The position numbers and the translations under genes are program-made. From JAHFDS01 sp964593795 (GTDB lineage Bacteria; Myxococcota_A; Polyangia; JAHFDS01), in contig CAZQJC010000176.1 of assembly GCA_964593795.1 (NCBI GenBank), positions 47,810 to 111,809 of the forward strand: a DNA stretch of 64,000 nt, read 5' to 3'. Of the stretch, positions 25,888 through 36,100 are shown piece after piece. Each line of letters starts with the position of its first letter. The stretch's first letter is position 1. Below the pieces are notes generated by a model. That model ran no database searches. It was not told where the DNA came from and worked only from the letters and a program-made list of their open reading frames with translations.

Positions 25888-27156
25888 TCACGCATCGCCG
25901 TCGGGGTCCTCGTCGGAGGCGAAGCGACGCTCCATCTCGGTCTCGTGCGGGGAGACCGTGCGCTGGTGCAGCTGCGCGAGGGCCAGGGAGTTGGTGCGCT
26001 GCCGCTTGCGCGCCAGGGCCGACTTGGCCGACGTGCGCAGCCCGCCGGAGCCCTCGTAGGCGTTCCGCCGGCATGCGTGGACGAGTGCGGCCACGACGTC
26101 CGCGAGCTCGCCGCCCTGCACGCCCTCGGGCAGCGCGCAGAGACGCGCGACCGCCTCCTCGTGGCGCCCCTGGTCGGCCAGCCGCTCGGCCGCCTCGAGC
26201 GCTGACAGCACCTCGGCCTCGGCGACCGCTGCCGCCACTTCCCGATCCTCGGACAGCGGCGAGCCCGCCGGCACGACATCGAGGCGGAGTGGCGCCCGGA
26301 CGGAGCAAGGTCCCCCGGTGCTGTCGAGGTAGCGCACCTCGACCGTGCCCAGCTCCACGGCCGGGGCCGAAACGCGTGCGCCGACCGGAAGGCCGCGGAG
26401 CAGCACCTGGCCGTGGCCGTGGAAGAGCACGTCCTCGAGGCGGGCCTCGTGACGAGCGCCGTCGAGCGTGACCGCGACCTGGACGTCGGCCGCGGCGGTG
26501 GCCAGGAGGCCCCCGAGCTCACGCGCGAAGGCCGTCGCGACCGCGTCGTCGCGATCGAGGTAGGCGTAGCCGCCCCCGGACGCGTCGGCGAGCGCACCGA
26601 GCAGATCGTGCTCGCAGTCGTCGCCGTACCCGAAGGCCGAGATGGACACGCCAGGCGTGCGCCGCGCTGCAAGCGTCAGCAGATCCTCTCGCGTCTGGGC
26701 GGGGCCATGGTTGGCCATGCCGTCGGTGAGGACGAGGACGCGCGCGGTACCTCCGGCCTGCGTCGCCTCCGCGGCGAGCCGCAGCCCCGCGAGCAGGCCG
26801 CCGCCCAGGTTCGTGCCGCCGCCGGCGCCGAGGGCGCGCACGGCGGCCCGGATGCGATCGCGGCTCGCGTCGGTGATCTCGACGAGCGGCACTGGCGTCG
26901 CGACCTCCTCGGCGAACGTGACGATCGCCATGCGGTCCCCGGGAACGAGCTGGCCGACGAGCCGCCGCAGCGAGGACTGGACGGCGCGGAGCTTCAGCCC
27001 GCCCATCGAGCCCGACACGTCGAGCACGCAGACGAGCGCGAGCGGGCGGCGCACCGGGGTCACCGGCGCGGGCGCGCGCAGCGTGACCAGCAGGTCGACG
27101 GTGGTGGCCGAGCCGGCGGCGATGGCGGGATGGCGGAATCGGAGAACGAGCTTCAC
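25888..27156 (-). CDS. von Willebrand factor A domain protein
   Basis: A 422-residue protein, GTG start with AGGAGG upstream. Residues 40-215 form a vWA domain: the MIDAS motif DVSGSMGG, the second-loop Thr in GGGTNLGGGL and LVLTDGMANHGP. Such proteins bind divalent metal and assemble protein complexes. There is no signal peptide or membrane helix, so it is predicted cytosolic. The C-terminal part (about 300-422) is helical and Glu/Arg-rich. It is third in a run after a double-FHA-like gene and a broken small secreted gene; phosphopeptide-binding FHA next to vWA suggests a signalling scaffold. Confidence 0.85.
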   Translation of the reverse strand: MKLVLRFRHPAIAAGSATTVDLLVTLRAPAPVTPVRRPLALVCVLDVSGSMGGLKLRAVQSSLRRLVGQLVPGDRMAIVTFAEEVATPVPLVEITDASRDRIRAAVRALGAGGGTNLGGGLLAGLRLAAEATQAGGTARVLVLTDGMANHGPAQTREDLLTLAARRTPGVSISAFGYGDDCEHDLLGALADASGGGYAYLDRDDAVATAFARELGGLLATAAADVQVAVTLDGARHEARLEDVLFHGHGQVLLRGLPVGARVSAPAVELGTVEVRYLDSTGGPCSVRAPLRLDVVPAGSPLSEDREVAAAVAEAEVLSALEAAERLADQGRHEEAVARLCALPEGVQGGELADVVAALVHACRRNAYEGSGGLRTSAKSALARKRQRTNSLALAQLHQRTVSPHETEMERRFASDEDPDGDA

Positions 27157-27232
27157 GGGGACCTCCTCGCTCCTGGGACGCGTCGGCGCCCGGGACCTGA
27201 CAGCGCGGTGGCCGGAATCGGCGTCGTGCTCT

Positions 27233-27494
27233 TCAGCCTCGCGGGCTGCGGCGGCGCGTGCCCTTCTTGCCGTTGAAGGGATTCACGTTGCCCTTGGTGC
27301 CGTTAGTTGTCGTTGCGGCGGCGGTTCGGACGGCTCCGGTGGTGCGCCGGCACGAGACGCTCGCCGTGCGGCGTCCGCACGCGGTGGGGGCGGACGCGCA
27401 CCGGCCCGCTCCCCTGGCCACGCGGGCGCGCATCCGCGGGTGCCGGAAGGACCAGCAGCGCGCCGCACAGGAGCGCGAGTTGCGCGCCTCTCAT
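27233..27494 (-). pseudogene. Small secreted basic protein, frameshifted (copy 1)
   Basis: The frame opens with an ATG overlapping the FHA gene's stop (ATGA) and a clear signal peptide, MRGAQLALLCGALLVLPAPADA, cleaved after the AxA. It continues to HHRSRPNRRRNDN and hits a TAA at 27303-27305. Removing one A there restores a frame ending NPFNGKKGTRRRSPRG, which matches the end of the second copy at 40737-40989. So the gene is about 85 codons with one extra base, from decay or a sequencing error. The mature protein would be very basic and secreted or periplasmic. Confidence 0.6.
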
Positions 27495-28522
27495 GCCTCA
27501 CCGCCCGTCCAGCGGCGCCAGGTCAGGCTCGCCCGCTCGGTCAGCGCGACGCGCGCCCCGTGCCCGACCGGCGCGGCCACGATGGGATCCCCGCCGAGCG
27601 CGAGGCCGCTGGTCGAGCCGGCGTCGATGACCCACACGACGGCTCCGACGCGGACGAGCAGCGCATGAACGCGCGAGATCATCGAGTCGCCGTCCAGGAG
27701 GCGCAGCGCGCATCGCGGGTAGCGACCGACGAGCAGCCCGCGACCGAGCTGCTCGGCCGACACGCGACGGCACGCGTAGGCGTCGTCCACCTGGACGTGG
27801 AGCTCGCCCCACGCGGGACCGAGGGGCTCGTCCTCGGTGAGCTGCACCGCCGGCGCCACGCGGGACACGTGCGTGACGGATCGTCCGGGCTCGCGCAGGC
27901 CGGTGGCCTCGACGTCCTCGCGCGGCGCGCTCGCGCGAGCGTCGGGTCGCAGGACGGGCGGCTCGTGCTCGAGGAAGGCGCGCCGCGGCAGGGCGTCGTA
28001 CGCAGCCCCGGGAGCGGACGGCCCGCCGACGAGCGCGGCCGTCGGCACGAACCACACGCCGCAGCCCCCGAGCGTGACGAAGGTCGGACCGTCTGCGACC
28101 ACCGCACGCGCGAGCGCGCCATCCTCCGTGCAGAAAGGCTGACCGGTCGCAAGATCCCACAGGCGCAGGATGGGCTCCCCGGCGTCCCCCGGGACCACGA
28201 GCGCCGTCAGCGCGCGGAGCGGCGCGATCTCCGAGCGGAGCTGGAGCTGGCACGCTTCGTGGCGCCCGATGGTCACCGCCTTCCCGACTGGCAGGACGGT
28301 GGTGCCGCGCAGCCGCCCCTGGCCGTCGACCAGCGCGGCGACGAAGCCGGCCGGTGCCCCGTCGGCCAGCAGGCGGAGCTGGCGAAGCGCCACCTCGAAC
28401 GCGAGCTGGCCGGCGGGCGGCGACAGGGTGGGCTCGCCCGGCGAGAGGACGCGCGTCCCGCAGTTCGAATCGTCGGGCGTCTCGGACAGCATGGTCGCCT
28501 GCAGGAAGCTCCGGGGGCTCAT
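27491..28522 (-). CDS. Double FHA-like domain protein (copy 1)
   Basis: A 343-residue protein from the ATG at 28520-28522 with GAGGAG upstream. Two FHA-like modules can be read: one near 75-175 (TIGRHEACQLQL, ending in a WDLATGQPF segment) and one near 255-335 (LVGRYPRCALRL, SRVHALLV, DAGSTSGLAL), the latter with the classic G-R...S-R-x-H...N/T layout. FHA domains bind phosphothreonine. It is a clear paralogue of the protein at 40989-41999, with the same order, length and motifs. Its stop overlaps the start of the small secreted protein, so the two are coupled in both copies. Confidence 0.75.
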   Translation of the reverse strand: MSPRSFLQATMLSETPDDSNCGTRVLSPGEPTLSPPAGQLAFEVALRQLRLLADGAPAGFVAALVDGQGRLRGTTVLPVGKAVTIGRHEACQLQLRSEIAPLRALTALVVPGDAGEPILRLWDLATGQPFCTEDGALARAVVADGPTFVTLGGCGVWFVPTAALVGGPSAPGAAYDALPRRAFLEHEPPVLRPDARASAPREDVEATGLREPGRSVTHVSRVAPAVQLTEDEPLGPAWGELHVQVDDAYACRRVSAEQLGRGLLVGRYPRCALRLLDGDSMISRVHALLVRVGAVVWVIDAGSTSGLALGGDPIVAAPVGHGARVALTERASLTWRRWTGGEA

Positions 28523-28849
28523 GGGGTCTCCTCGAAGGAGGGGACGCACGCGGGGCCCGGATCTGACGCGTATTCGCTTCCGGAGGTTCGGATCGCGCAA
28601 GTGCGCTCCGTTGCTCCCGACTCTCGAGGCGCACGGTCCTGCGGGGGGCCGAGCCTCTGCTACCGAGCACTACAGCCACGTCGACGCAGGCGAGAAAAAG
28701 GGGCAGCGGTCGAGCGCAAGATTCGCCTCGTTCGCAGTGGGATCGCGTCCGAGCCCGAGCCGACCGGGCATCCGAACAGCCATCCGGGCTCCGAAACAGG
28801 CTCTCAAGGGAAAATCCGGCAGGGATGGAGTCCCCAACCGGCCTTGATC

Positions 28850-28925
28850 ACTGCTGTTTCACGGAGCGGGTTGCGGGGTCGAACCGGCGACATTCCTTTG
28901 CAAGCAAGAGAGGCCCAATTCGAAC
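28850..28925 (-). other. tRNA-like 3' half, degenerate
   Basis: Read on the minus strand, this piece has an anticodon-loop-like CTTGCAAAG, then a T-arm-like CCGGTTCGACCCCG and an acceptor-like CCCGCTCC. The stems pair only partly and no D-arm or 5' half was found, so it is not a functional tRNA. It could be a scar of integration into a tRNA gene next to the AT-rich segment that follows, or coincidence. Confidence 0.25.
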
Positions 28926-28944
28926 CATTGATCTGAATGCGCAT

Positions 28945-29091
28945 TCATCGTTCGAGATCGAATGCGGAGTCGTCCTCCAGCCCGCGGATGAACGCCTCGA
29001 AGGACTGCGCCACGACCTGGTAGTCGAACTGCTGATCGACGTGGACCACCCGGTGCTCACCACTGCGGTCGCCTCTTCCTGGTCCGGGACT
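28945..29091 (-). pseudogene. 3' remnant of a SUKH/SMI1-like gene (possible)
   Basis: An open frame without a start codon, bounded upstream by a TGA at 29092-29094, reads GEHRVVHVDQQFDYQVV then SFEAFIRGLEDD before its stop. The pattern of a strand with D/H, a short loop and a final helix S-F-x-x-F resembles the C-terminus of SUKH (SMI1/KNR4) immunity proteins. The rest of the gene is missing. The identification rests on about 45 residues. Confidence 0.35.
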
Positions 29092-29345
29092 TCACGCACA
29101 CCGAGCTCGAGACCGGCTCGTTCGATGAGGCTGGGCCATCGAGATCGTTTGCCATGCAGGACAAGCGCGACTTCGTCGTCGAGGCCCACCGCTTGCTGCA
29201 GCCGGGTGGCCGCGTCGTTGTCGCCGTCGGCTTCGCGAGTGCCGCGCCCATGACCTCCCGGGATCGCCGGAGCATCGAGCGCTGGGGGGCACTGGTTGGC
29301 TTCGTAACCCGCGCTCGCTATCGCTCGCTGTGGGTCGCACCGATC
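29090..29345 (+). pseudogene. Remnant of a SAM-dependent methyltransferase
   Basis: Across two reading frames the sequence gives FDE, AWAIEIVCHA, then DKRDFVVEAHRLLQPGGRVV and VVAVGF. These are the successive post-I and motif II/III pieces of small-molecule methyltransferases (usual form: W-A-x-E-x-x-C-H, D-K, E-A-x-R-L-L-x-P-G-G-R). At least two frameshifts are needed to join them, and neither the SAM-binding motif I upstream nor the C-terminal domain is recognisable. The gene is therefore dead. Confidence 0.5.
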
Positions 29346-29865
29346 TGGTACGTGTGCGCCGTCGGCGTCGCGGTCGGCTGCCTCCCCTGCGGCGTGCTCT
29401 CTGCGGCGACGTTGGCGCCGGTCATGGGCATCTTCATCACCGTGCTCCGTGCGGGCCGGCAGACGCCACCTCTCCACGGCGACCCGGCTTGCCCCTGTCG
29501 CCAAGGGGGTCGGGGGCCGTCTACAGCACCCAATCTCGCGGACTCTTGGTAGGATCGCCCCGCGTGCGAGGTGCGGTGAAAATGTGTACTATCGGACGCT
29601 GGGCGGAGCGCAGAGGCGTGCGGATCGGGTCGGCGACGCGTAGTTCGAAAGGCCTACGCACTCACCGACCATGTGTGGCGGGCTCTAACGGAACGGCAGC
29701 AGGCCATCGATGTCGCGTTGTCATGGGCTTGCATCCTCGTAGACCATCTTCAGCCTCGCCCTTTACGAGCAACAGGCCTCCGTGTGGCCCCTGCTCGGTC
29801 ATGCGCATGCAATCGCGCTTCGCGGCGCCGCTGGATCAGATCCTATCTCGGCCGAGAGGACGAGC

Positions 29866-31533
29866 GTGAACGACGCCGTCGTTGTCCCTTCGCACATGCT
29901 CATCCATGCCGACGAGGTCGACGCCTTCCAGCTGAGCGGGCTCTCGTTCATCTGCCCGACGTGTAGCGGAACCTTGGTCTATCGCCGCGAACTCCAGCGC
30001 CGCTCGCATTTTGCCCATCACGCGACGGCGCCTGCGGACTGCCCAGAACGGGTGCGCGAGGACGGCTATGGAAGCCTTCGTGAGGCAGATTCAGGCCATC
30101 CTCCGTTCGGTGCTGCCGCACTTGGTGAGTTAATCGCTAGGAAATTCCCTTTGCTCGACGAAGAGCTTGCAGATCGCAGAGACATTATTGAGTTTGCTGC
30201 GGTTCGATACGTGGCGCTGTCGCTCGATGAGCCACGAGAAGGCTCATCGTCATTTCAAGAGCGAGCGGTCAGCTTCCTCTCGAGGTGCCTGCAGCTCGCT
30301 GAGTGCTTCGGAGCGCTGCGGTGTGTGTTGGCCTCCGAGGTGGACGAGGGGCTCAGCGGGGCCGCCGGCGAGCGCCTGCGGGCGACCATCACACGCCTCC
30401 TGTCTCGCATCAACTGGTCCGAGGTCGCTCAGGCTCAGGCGAACGCTCTCGGGCTCGAGTCGCGCTGGAGTCACACGCGCCACCTCTTCCCGAATGTGCT
30501 GTTGCGCCGTACCCTGTGGCGGACGAACGAATTGGCCGTCACTGTTGGAGCGACCCCGCGATTGCATGCAGCCGGAGCGACCTGCGCGTGGACCCGGAAC
30601 ATTGTCGTCGCTGCACCGACGGCCCTCCGGGTCTTCTTGGACGCCAGGCGGGACTGGTGTTGTCTGATAGGTGGTAGTGAGGGCGAACGAAGAACCGCGC
30701 TTGCTGAAGGGTCTCATTTTCGATGCGACGGCGCGGCGCTCCTCATCCCGTCCGATGCAGCAAGCGCTGCGCCCGCTTCGCTCGCTATCGTGGTCGATTC
30801 GAGGCTGGACGCTGCGAGAGCGAGCACAAAGACCTCGGCGACTATCATTCTGCCCGGACACCGCCCTTCCGTCGGCGGCGGCCCCAGCACAGTCGCTCTA
30901 GTTGAGCGAGCTGGCGCTGGAATATCGCTGTTGAGAGCAGAGCTTGGAGCGGTGAGGGCAGCCCTGCTGCGACTGGACCGCGAGTTCGAAGCGCACTGGA
31001 ACGAAGCAGCCGCCGAGGAACGCAGGAAGAGGATCGAGGGTGAGGCTGAAGCCTTCCGCGAAGCCCGGTTCACGCTTGCCCGAAAGAGCCACCTTATCAG
31101 GAGTCAGCTTGACTCACTCGCTCATCGGAATCTGAGCTACCGGAGGGCGCTGCTAATGCAGTATCTGCGGATTGCGGAAGGCTACCTCCGCAGGGCTCGG
31201 GATGGATGGGAAGGCGAGTTGCCTGACTATAGCGAATGGGTAGCCACCTCCCGAGATGATGCGCGTCGCCTGGGCAGCCGCGATTCCCGAACGAGACCTC
31301 GCGCCGCCCCTCGCGCTACCGAAGATGGCACACCACACCCCGAGATGAGAACTTCAGAGGGTGTTCGTATCTATGACCAGGACAACACGATGCTGCTGTT
31401 TGAGCTCGGAGAAGTCATCGAGCACGAAAGGTATGGCCGGATCGAGGTAGTAGGGTTCGAGGAAGGGCGACGGATTGTAGTCCGCCTTCCAAACGGAGAG
31501 GAAAAGCGTTTGCATGGGAAGGAACGAAGGTGA
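29866..31533 (+). CDS. CoiA-like zinc-site protein with C-terminal barrel-like domain
   Basis: A 555-residue protein from a GTG at 29866 preceded by GAGAGGA; an ATG at 29895 is the next choice. The N-terminal 60 residues show CPTC, then R-x-x-R...HFAH and a later Cys, the metal site at the front of competence CoiA-like proteins. The middle is helical with a long coiled-coil-prone segment (about 360-450). The end, GEVIEHERYGRIEVVGFEEG to LPNGEEKRL, resembles the small beta-barrel tail of UvrD/PcrA-type proteins. Base composition is AT-richer than in flanking genes and remnants lie on both sides, so it probably arrived by transfer. A nucleic-acid role is likely; nothing more specific is supported. 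Confidence 0.55.
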   Translation: MNDAVVVPSHMLIHADEVDAFQLSGLSFICPTCSGTLVYRRELQRRSHFAHHATAPADCPERVREDGYGSLREADSGHPPFGAAALGELIARKFPLLDEELADRRDIIEFAAVRYVALSLDEPREGSSSFQERAVSFLSRCLQLAECFGALRCVLASEVDEGLSGAAGERLRATITRLLSRINWSEVAQAQANALGLESRWSHTRHLFPNVLLRRTLWRTNELAVTVGATPRLHAAGATCAWTRNIVVAAPTALRVFLDARRDWCCLIGGSEGERRTALAEGSHFRCDGAALLIPSDAASAAPASLAIVVDSRLDAARASTKTSATIILPGHRPSVGGGPSTVALVERAGAGISLLRAELGAVRAALLRLDREFEAHWNEAAAEERRKRIEGEAEAFREARFTLARKSHLIRSQLDSLAHRNLSYRRALLMQYLRIAEGYLRRARDGWEGELPDYSEWVATSRDDARRLGSRDSRTRPRAAPRATEDGTPHPEMRTSEGVRIYDQDNTMLLFELGEVIEHERYGRIEVVGFEEGRRIVVRLPNGEEKRLHGKERR

Positions 31534-31555
31534 GTCGGGAGCAGGGAGTCACCTG

Positions 31556-31775
31556 TGTCCGTCCATCGAGGTCGTGTTCGAGGAGACCGAGCTGATTCGT
31601 GCGCGATGTCCTTTCGTCGGCCGATGGCGCATCACCGAGATGGAGAGCTGGGACGACGACAACTTCGGCACAGAGGCCCCCGCCCGCCTGCAGTTCAACG
31701 AGCGTGGCGGTGGATACTCCAGGTCGGCCTCGTACAGGGTGGCCGTAATGGCCGCCCCCAGAGAACTCCATAGCG
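31556..31775 (+). pseudogene. Frameshifted remnant of an unknown small protein
   Basis: One frame reads FVGRWRITEMESWDDDNFG and continues to FNERGGG; the matching continuation, VGLVQGG, is in another frame, so at least one indel lies near 31715. The opening resembles small bacterial proteins that begin VGRWRI and are annotated only as hypothetical. No intact copy is present here. Confidence 0.4.
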
Positions 31776-31776
31776 C

Positions 31777-32039
31777 TCGCGCGTGTCGCTCGTCCTCGCG
31801 GCCTCTACCAGGACCTCTGCGTCGCCCTCGCCGAGCGCGAGCTCGCGCAGGCGCGCGAGGCGCTCGCCGAGCTCCAGCGCGAGGGTGGCCCCTGGGTCGG
31901 CTATTGCCACGACTCCTGGGAGGAATACCTCGACGCCATCGAATGCGCGCAGGTTGCCCTCGAGCAGCGCCGAGACCGACTCATGGAGTTGCTGGAGGCG
32001 AATGACGCGCGTCGCGTCGCCGCGGACGGGGGTGGATGA
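31777..32039 (+). pseudogene. Open frame without a start codon
   Basis: A frame with good coding character (LYQDLCVALAERELAQAR, then WVGYCHDSWEEYLDAIE and a helical Glu-rich end) runs to a TGA at 32037-32039. No ATG, GTG or TTG lies in frame before it; the first in-frame ATG leaves only about 20 codons. It looks like a 5'-truncated gene fused to the preceding remnant, or the downstream half of one broken gene. Confidence 0.45.
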
Positions 32040-32069
32040 GCTTCGCAGCTCATCGGCGGCCACGCAGCC

Positions 32070-32090
32070 AGGCGGCTTGATGTGCCGCCT
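32070..32090. terminator. Hairpin between convergent genes
   Basis: AGGCGGC and GCCGCCT form a 7-bp perfect stem with a 7-nt loop. The right arm ends on the first base of the stop codon of the minus-strand gene at 32090. Confidence 0.45.
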
Positions 32091-33181
32091 CACTCGACCA
32101 GCATCGCCCGCATCACCTCTGCCGCCTCCGCGGATTTCCCTGCGAGCTCGTGCTCGACCTCGCGGCGCCAGGAGGTCACGCCGCCATCGAGGGGCCACGC
32201 GCGCGAGGTCGGCCCGACGTGAGGCCGGTCGTCAAAGGCCTCGACGAGGAGGCGGTTGGCCGTCTCCACGCGAAATGCCCGACCCGGTCGGAGCTCCGGA
32301 TTGCCAGCCGCCGCGAGCTGCCGCTGCACGATGGCACTCACCTGCTCTGCACGCTGCGGATCGACCTGGCGCTCGCGCGCTCGCACCGAGAACAGCGCCA
32401 GGAGCTGCGGCAGCTGGCCCTCCTCCAGCGCAGCGAGGAGCCGGTCGTGCCCGTCGAGGACGACGTATCGGCAGATCCCGCTCACCCACTGCACGAGGAC
32501 AGGAGGCAAGGTCCCTTCGCGGCATGCGCGACGCCAGGCCTTGACCCTGCCGTCCGAGGGCAACGACAGATCGCGTAGCGCGAGCGGACACGGGTCGTCG
32601 CAGAAATCCCACGGCGTGTAATCGTGCCGGCGCTGGTCGGCGAACCTTCCGAGTTGCGCGACCGGCGGCAGCCACGTGGTCGCGTCGACCTTCAGGTACG
32701 ACCCGTCGGACAGGTACGCCGGCATCCGAGCCATCCACCAGCGTCCCGCGTGCAGCGGGCTCAGCACGCTCGACAGGAGGCCGCGCATGAACCTGCGCGA
32801 CCAGGCGTCGCTCCACGCGTCTGACCCCGCCGCCCCGGCGACCTCCCTGACCTCCGCGGCGCTGATCGGCGGCAGGACGAGGCCTGGGCTCGCGCCCCCG
32901 AGCCCGCGGCGCGCGTAGTGGTATCCGTAATGGTCCCCCTCGATCCGGAACCAGGCGACCGGCCAGCGTGCCGCCATGAGGCGCAGATATCCCGGTGCCC
33001 CGGCTTGCACATGCAGCGGCGGCCGACGGGCTTGCAGGTCCGTCGCATCGACGACGCAGTCGAGTCCCAGCCGGCCCAGGCCGTCGCCCTCGAGGTTGCC
33101 CCAGCGCACCCCACCAGTAGAGCGCGCCCGGACGAGCGGGGAAAGGCCGGGCGCTCGGGTGCCGTGGCGACGGCGATGCAT
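32090..33181 (-). CDS. Hypothetical protein with ParB-like DGH-R motif
   Basis: A 363-residue protein; the first 35 residues are poorly coding-like, so an internal GTG near VRWGNLEG may be the real start. It contains GWWMAR-like aromatic segments and, at about 250-275, RYVVLDGHDRLLAALEEG, which resembles the V-x-DGHHR-x-x-A motif of ParB/Srx-fold proteins. It is divergent from the giant HIT/PLD/helicase gene, with starts only about 15-40 bp apart, so the two share a promoter region and could be partners. The function is unknown. Confidence 0.6.
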   Translation of the reverse strand: MHRRRHGTRAPGLSPLVRARSTGGVRWGNLEGDGLGRLGLDCVVDATDLQARRPPLHVQAGAPGYLRLMAARWPVAWFRIEGDHYGYHYARRGLGGASPGLVLPPISAAEVREVAGAAGSDAWSDAWSRRFMRGLLSSVLSPLHAGRWWMARMPAYLSDGSYLKVDATTWLPPVAQLGRFADQRRHDYTPWDFCDDPCPLALRDLSLPSDGRVKAWRRACREGTLPPVLVQWVSGICRYVVLDGHDRLLAALEEGQLPQLLALFSVRARERQVDPQRAEQVSAIVQRQLAAAGNPELRPGRAFRVETANRLLVEAFDDRPHVGPTSRAWPLDGGVTSWRREVEHELAGKSAEAAEVMRAMLVE

Positions 33182-33195
33182 CGAGGGGCGTCCGC

Positions 33196-36100
33196 GTGGG
33201 CGATACTGATCGGAGCGTGTCGGTGTTCCTGGGGGTGCCGGAGCAGGACTGGGTGGCGGCGAACGAGCACGCGTTCGCCTTCCGCGATCGGTTCCCCGTC
33301 ACGCCTGGCCACACGCTGATCGTCACCCGACGGGTGATCCCGGACTGGTTCGCCGCGAACGAGGAAGAACGAGCGGCCGTTCTCGAGCTGGTCGACCGCG
33401 TCAAACGCCTGCTCGACGAGGAGCTGCACCCGGACGGCTACAACGTCGGCTTCAACGCGGGCACCGCGGCGGGGCAGACGGTCATGCATCTGCACCTGCA
33501 TGTAATTCCGCGATACCGCGGGGACATGGACGACCCTCGCGGTGGCGTCCGCCATGTCATCCCCAGCCGCGGGAACTACCTCGCGCAGGCGGCACCCCTG
33601 GCCACGGGCGGCGAGAGCGATCCCTTCGCGAGGCACGTCCTGCCCCTCTTCGAGCGCGCCGACGAGATCTCGATCGTGGCGGCCTTCGTGCAGGACTCCG
33701 GCCTCGACCGCATCCAGCCCGCGACCCTCGCGGCGATGGCGCGCGGCGCTCGCGTCCGCATCATCACCGGCGACTACCTGGACATCACGCAGGCGAGCGC
33801 GCTCGAGCGCCTGCTCGACTGGCAGCGGCTGGCGGGTCCCGCCGAGGAAGAGGGCGGCCTGGCGGGAAGCTTCACCGCCGCGGTGATCGAGGTCGCGCGG
33901 CTGCCTGCGCGGGTGCGCGCGTTCCACCCGAAGTCCTGGCGCTTCGAGGCGAGCTCGCTCGGCGTGGCGTTCGTGGGGAGCAGCAACCTCTCGGGCTCCG
34001 CGCTCGACACGGGGATCGAGTGGAACCTTCGCGTCGACCGGGACCGTGACGCCGCAGCCTACGCTCGGATCCGGGAGTCCTTCGAGGCGCTATGGACCGC
34101 CGCCAGGCCGCTCGAGGCCGGCTGGGTGGACGAGTACGCGCGCCGCGTCCGCCGCGTGCAGGTCGCGCTCCCACCTGGCGAGTCGGAGGCGGAGCCCCTC
34201 GAGACGCCGCCCGAGCCTCACGAGGTCCAGCGAGAAGCCCTCGCGGCTCTGCGCGCGGCCAGGGAAGAAGGGCGCCGGCGCGCCATCGTGGTCCTCGCCA
34301 CCGGCCTCGGAAAGACGTGGCTCGCGGCCTTCGACTTCGCGCAGCTCAGGGCCGAGCTCGGCAGGCGGCCGCGGCTGCTCTTCCTGGCCCATCGCCGCGA
34401 GCTGCTCCTGCAGGCGGCCGGCACCTACCGACGCCAGCTGCGCGTGCTCGGCGAGACCGCGCGCGCCGGCTGGTTCCTCGAGGACCAGGATGACCTGTCC
34501 TCGGACCTCGTCTTCGCGTCGGTGGCCAAGCTGTCGCGGCGCGAGCACCTGCCCAAGCTCGCGGCGAAGGCCTTCGACTACGTCGTCATCGACGAGGTCC
34601 ACCACGCCTCGGCCGACTCCTACCGGCGGATCCTCGACGGCATCGATCCGCAGTTCCTGCTTGGCCTGACGGCGACGCCAGATCGCGCGGACTCGGCGGA
34701 CATCCTCGGTCTCTTCGACGACTTCGTCGCGTACCGGGCCGACATTCCTCGTGGCGTGGCACTGGGGCGACTGGCGCCATTTCATTACTCGGGCATCCGC
34801 GACGACATCGACTACGAGAACATCCCCTGGAGGAACCGACGCTTCGATCCGGAGGCGCTCGCCACGGCGGTCCAGACCGAGACGCGCATGCAGACCCTCT
34901 GGCGGGCGTGGAGCGAGCATCCCGGGCAGCGCACGCTGATCTTCTGCTGCAGCATCGCGCACGCGAGCTACGTGCGGGCGTGGCTACGCGCCAGGGAGGT
35001 TCAGGTCAATGCCGTCTACGCGTCTGAGGGCTCCGACGATCGGGAGGCCTCGCTCGGGGCGCTCGACCGAGGCGAGCTCGATGCCGTGTGCGCCGTGGAC
35101 GTCTTCAACGAGGGCGTCGACGTGCCGTCGATCGACCGCGTCGTCATGCTGCGTCCCACGGAATCGAGCGTGGTCTTCCTGCAGCAGCTCGGGCGCGGCC
35201 TGCGCGCGGCGGAGGGGAAGAGCGCGGTCGAGGTGATCGACTTCGTCGGCAATCACCGCATCTTCCTCGAGCGCCTGCGGACCCTGCTGTCGCTCGGAGG
35301 CGCCGCGGCGAGCGGAAACGCCGCGCTCAGGAGCCTGCTCGAGGCCACCGGGCCTCAGGAGCTGCCGGCGGGCTGCTCGGTGGACGTGGAGCTCGAGGCC
35401 AAGGAGCTCCTCTCGCGGCTCTTCCGCGTGCCGGGCGCCGACGAGGTCGAGCGGGCCTACCGCGAGCTCTGCATGGAGCGTGGCGTGCACGACGAGCCAT
35501 CGCTCCGACCGACCGCGGGCGAGCTCCAGCGCATGGGCTACCTGCCCGCCCGGCTGCGCGAGCGGCACGGGAGCTGGTTCGAGTTCGTGCGCGCAGAGGG
35601 ACACCTCGCGCCCGACGAGGCGTCCGCGCTCGAGGCTGCGGTGGGTTTCCTGCGGGAGCTCGAGATCACCGAGATGACCCGCTGCTTCAAGATGATCACC
35701 CTCGAGGCGCTGATCGAGGCGGATGCGCTCCTGACCGGGTTGCCCTTGCGGGACCTTGCGCTGCGCTCTCATGCGCTCCTCCGGCGCTCGCCCGAGCTCT
35801 TCGCGGAGGTCGCGGAGAGCGATCGAGTGACCGAGCTGGACGCCGACAGCACTGCGCGGTGGCTCGCTTACTGGCGGAGAAACCCCGTTGCAGCCTGGAC
35901 CGGTGCGAAGCGTGACCGGCGGACCTGGTTCCGGCTCGATGGGGACCGGTTCGTCCTCGATCTGGCCGTCGGACCCGATCTCGCGCCTGCGCTGTCGAGG
36001 CTGACGCGCGAGCTGGTCGATTACCGGTTGGCGCAGTACCGGGCGAGGCGTCGCGAGAGCACCACCTCCGCCGAGGGTTTCGTCTGCAAGGTCCTCTCGA

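Noticed and set aside
28850..28925. A functional tRNA
   Set aside because: Only a partial 3' half is recognisable and its stems do not pair well; kept as a possible scar only.
32232..33404. A 390-codon minus-strand frame spanning the divergent promoter
   Set aside because: It overlaps a better frame with aromatic-rich, ParB-like sequence and crosses into the giant fusion gene; its first 80 residues only mirror the HIT domain.
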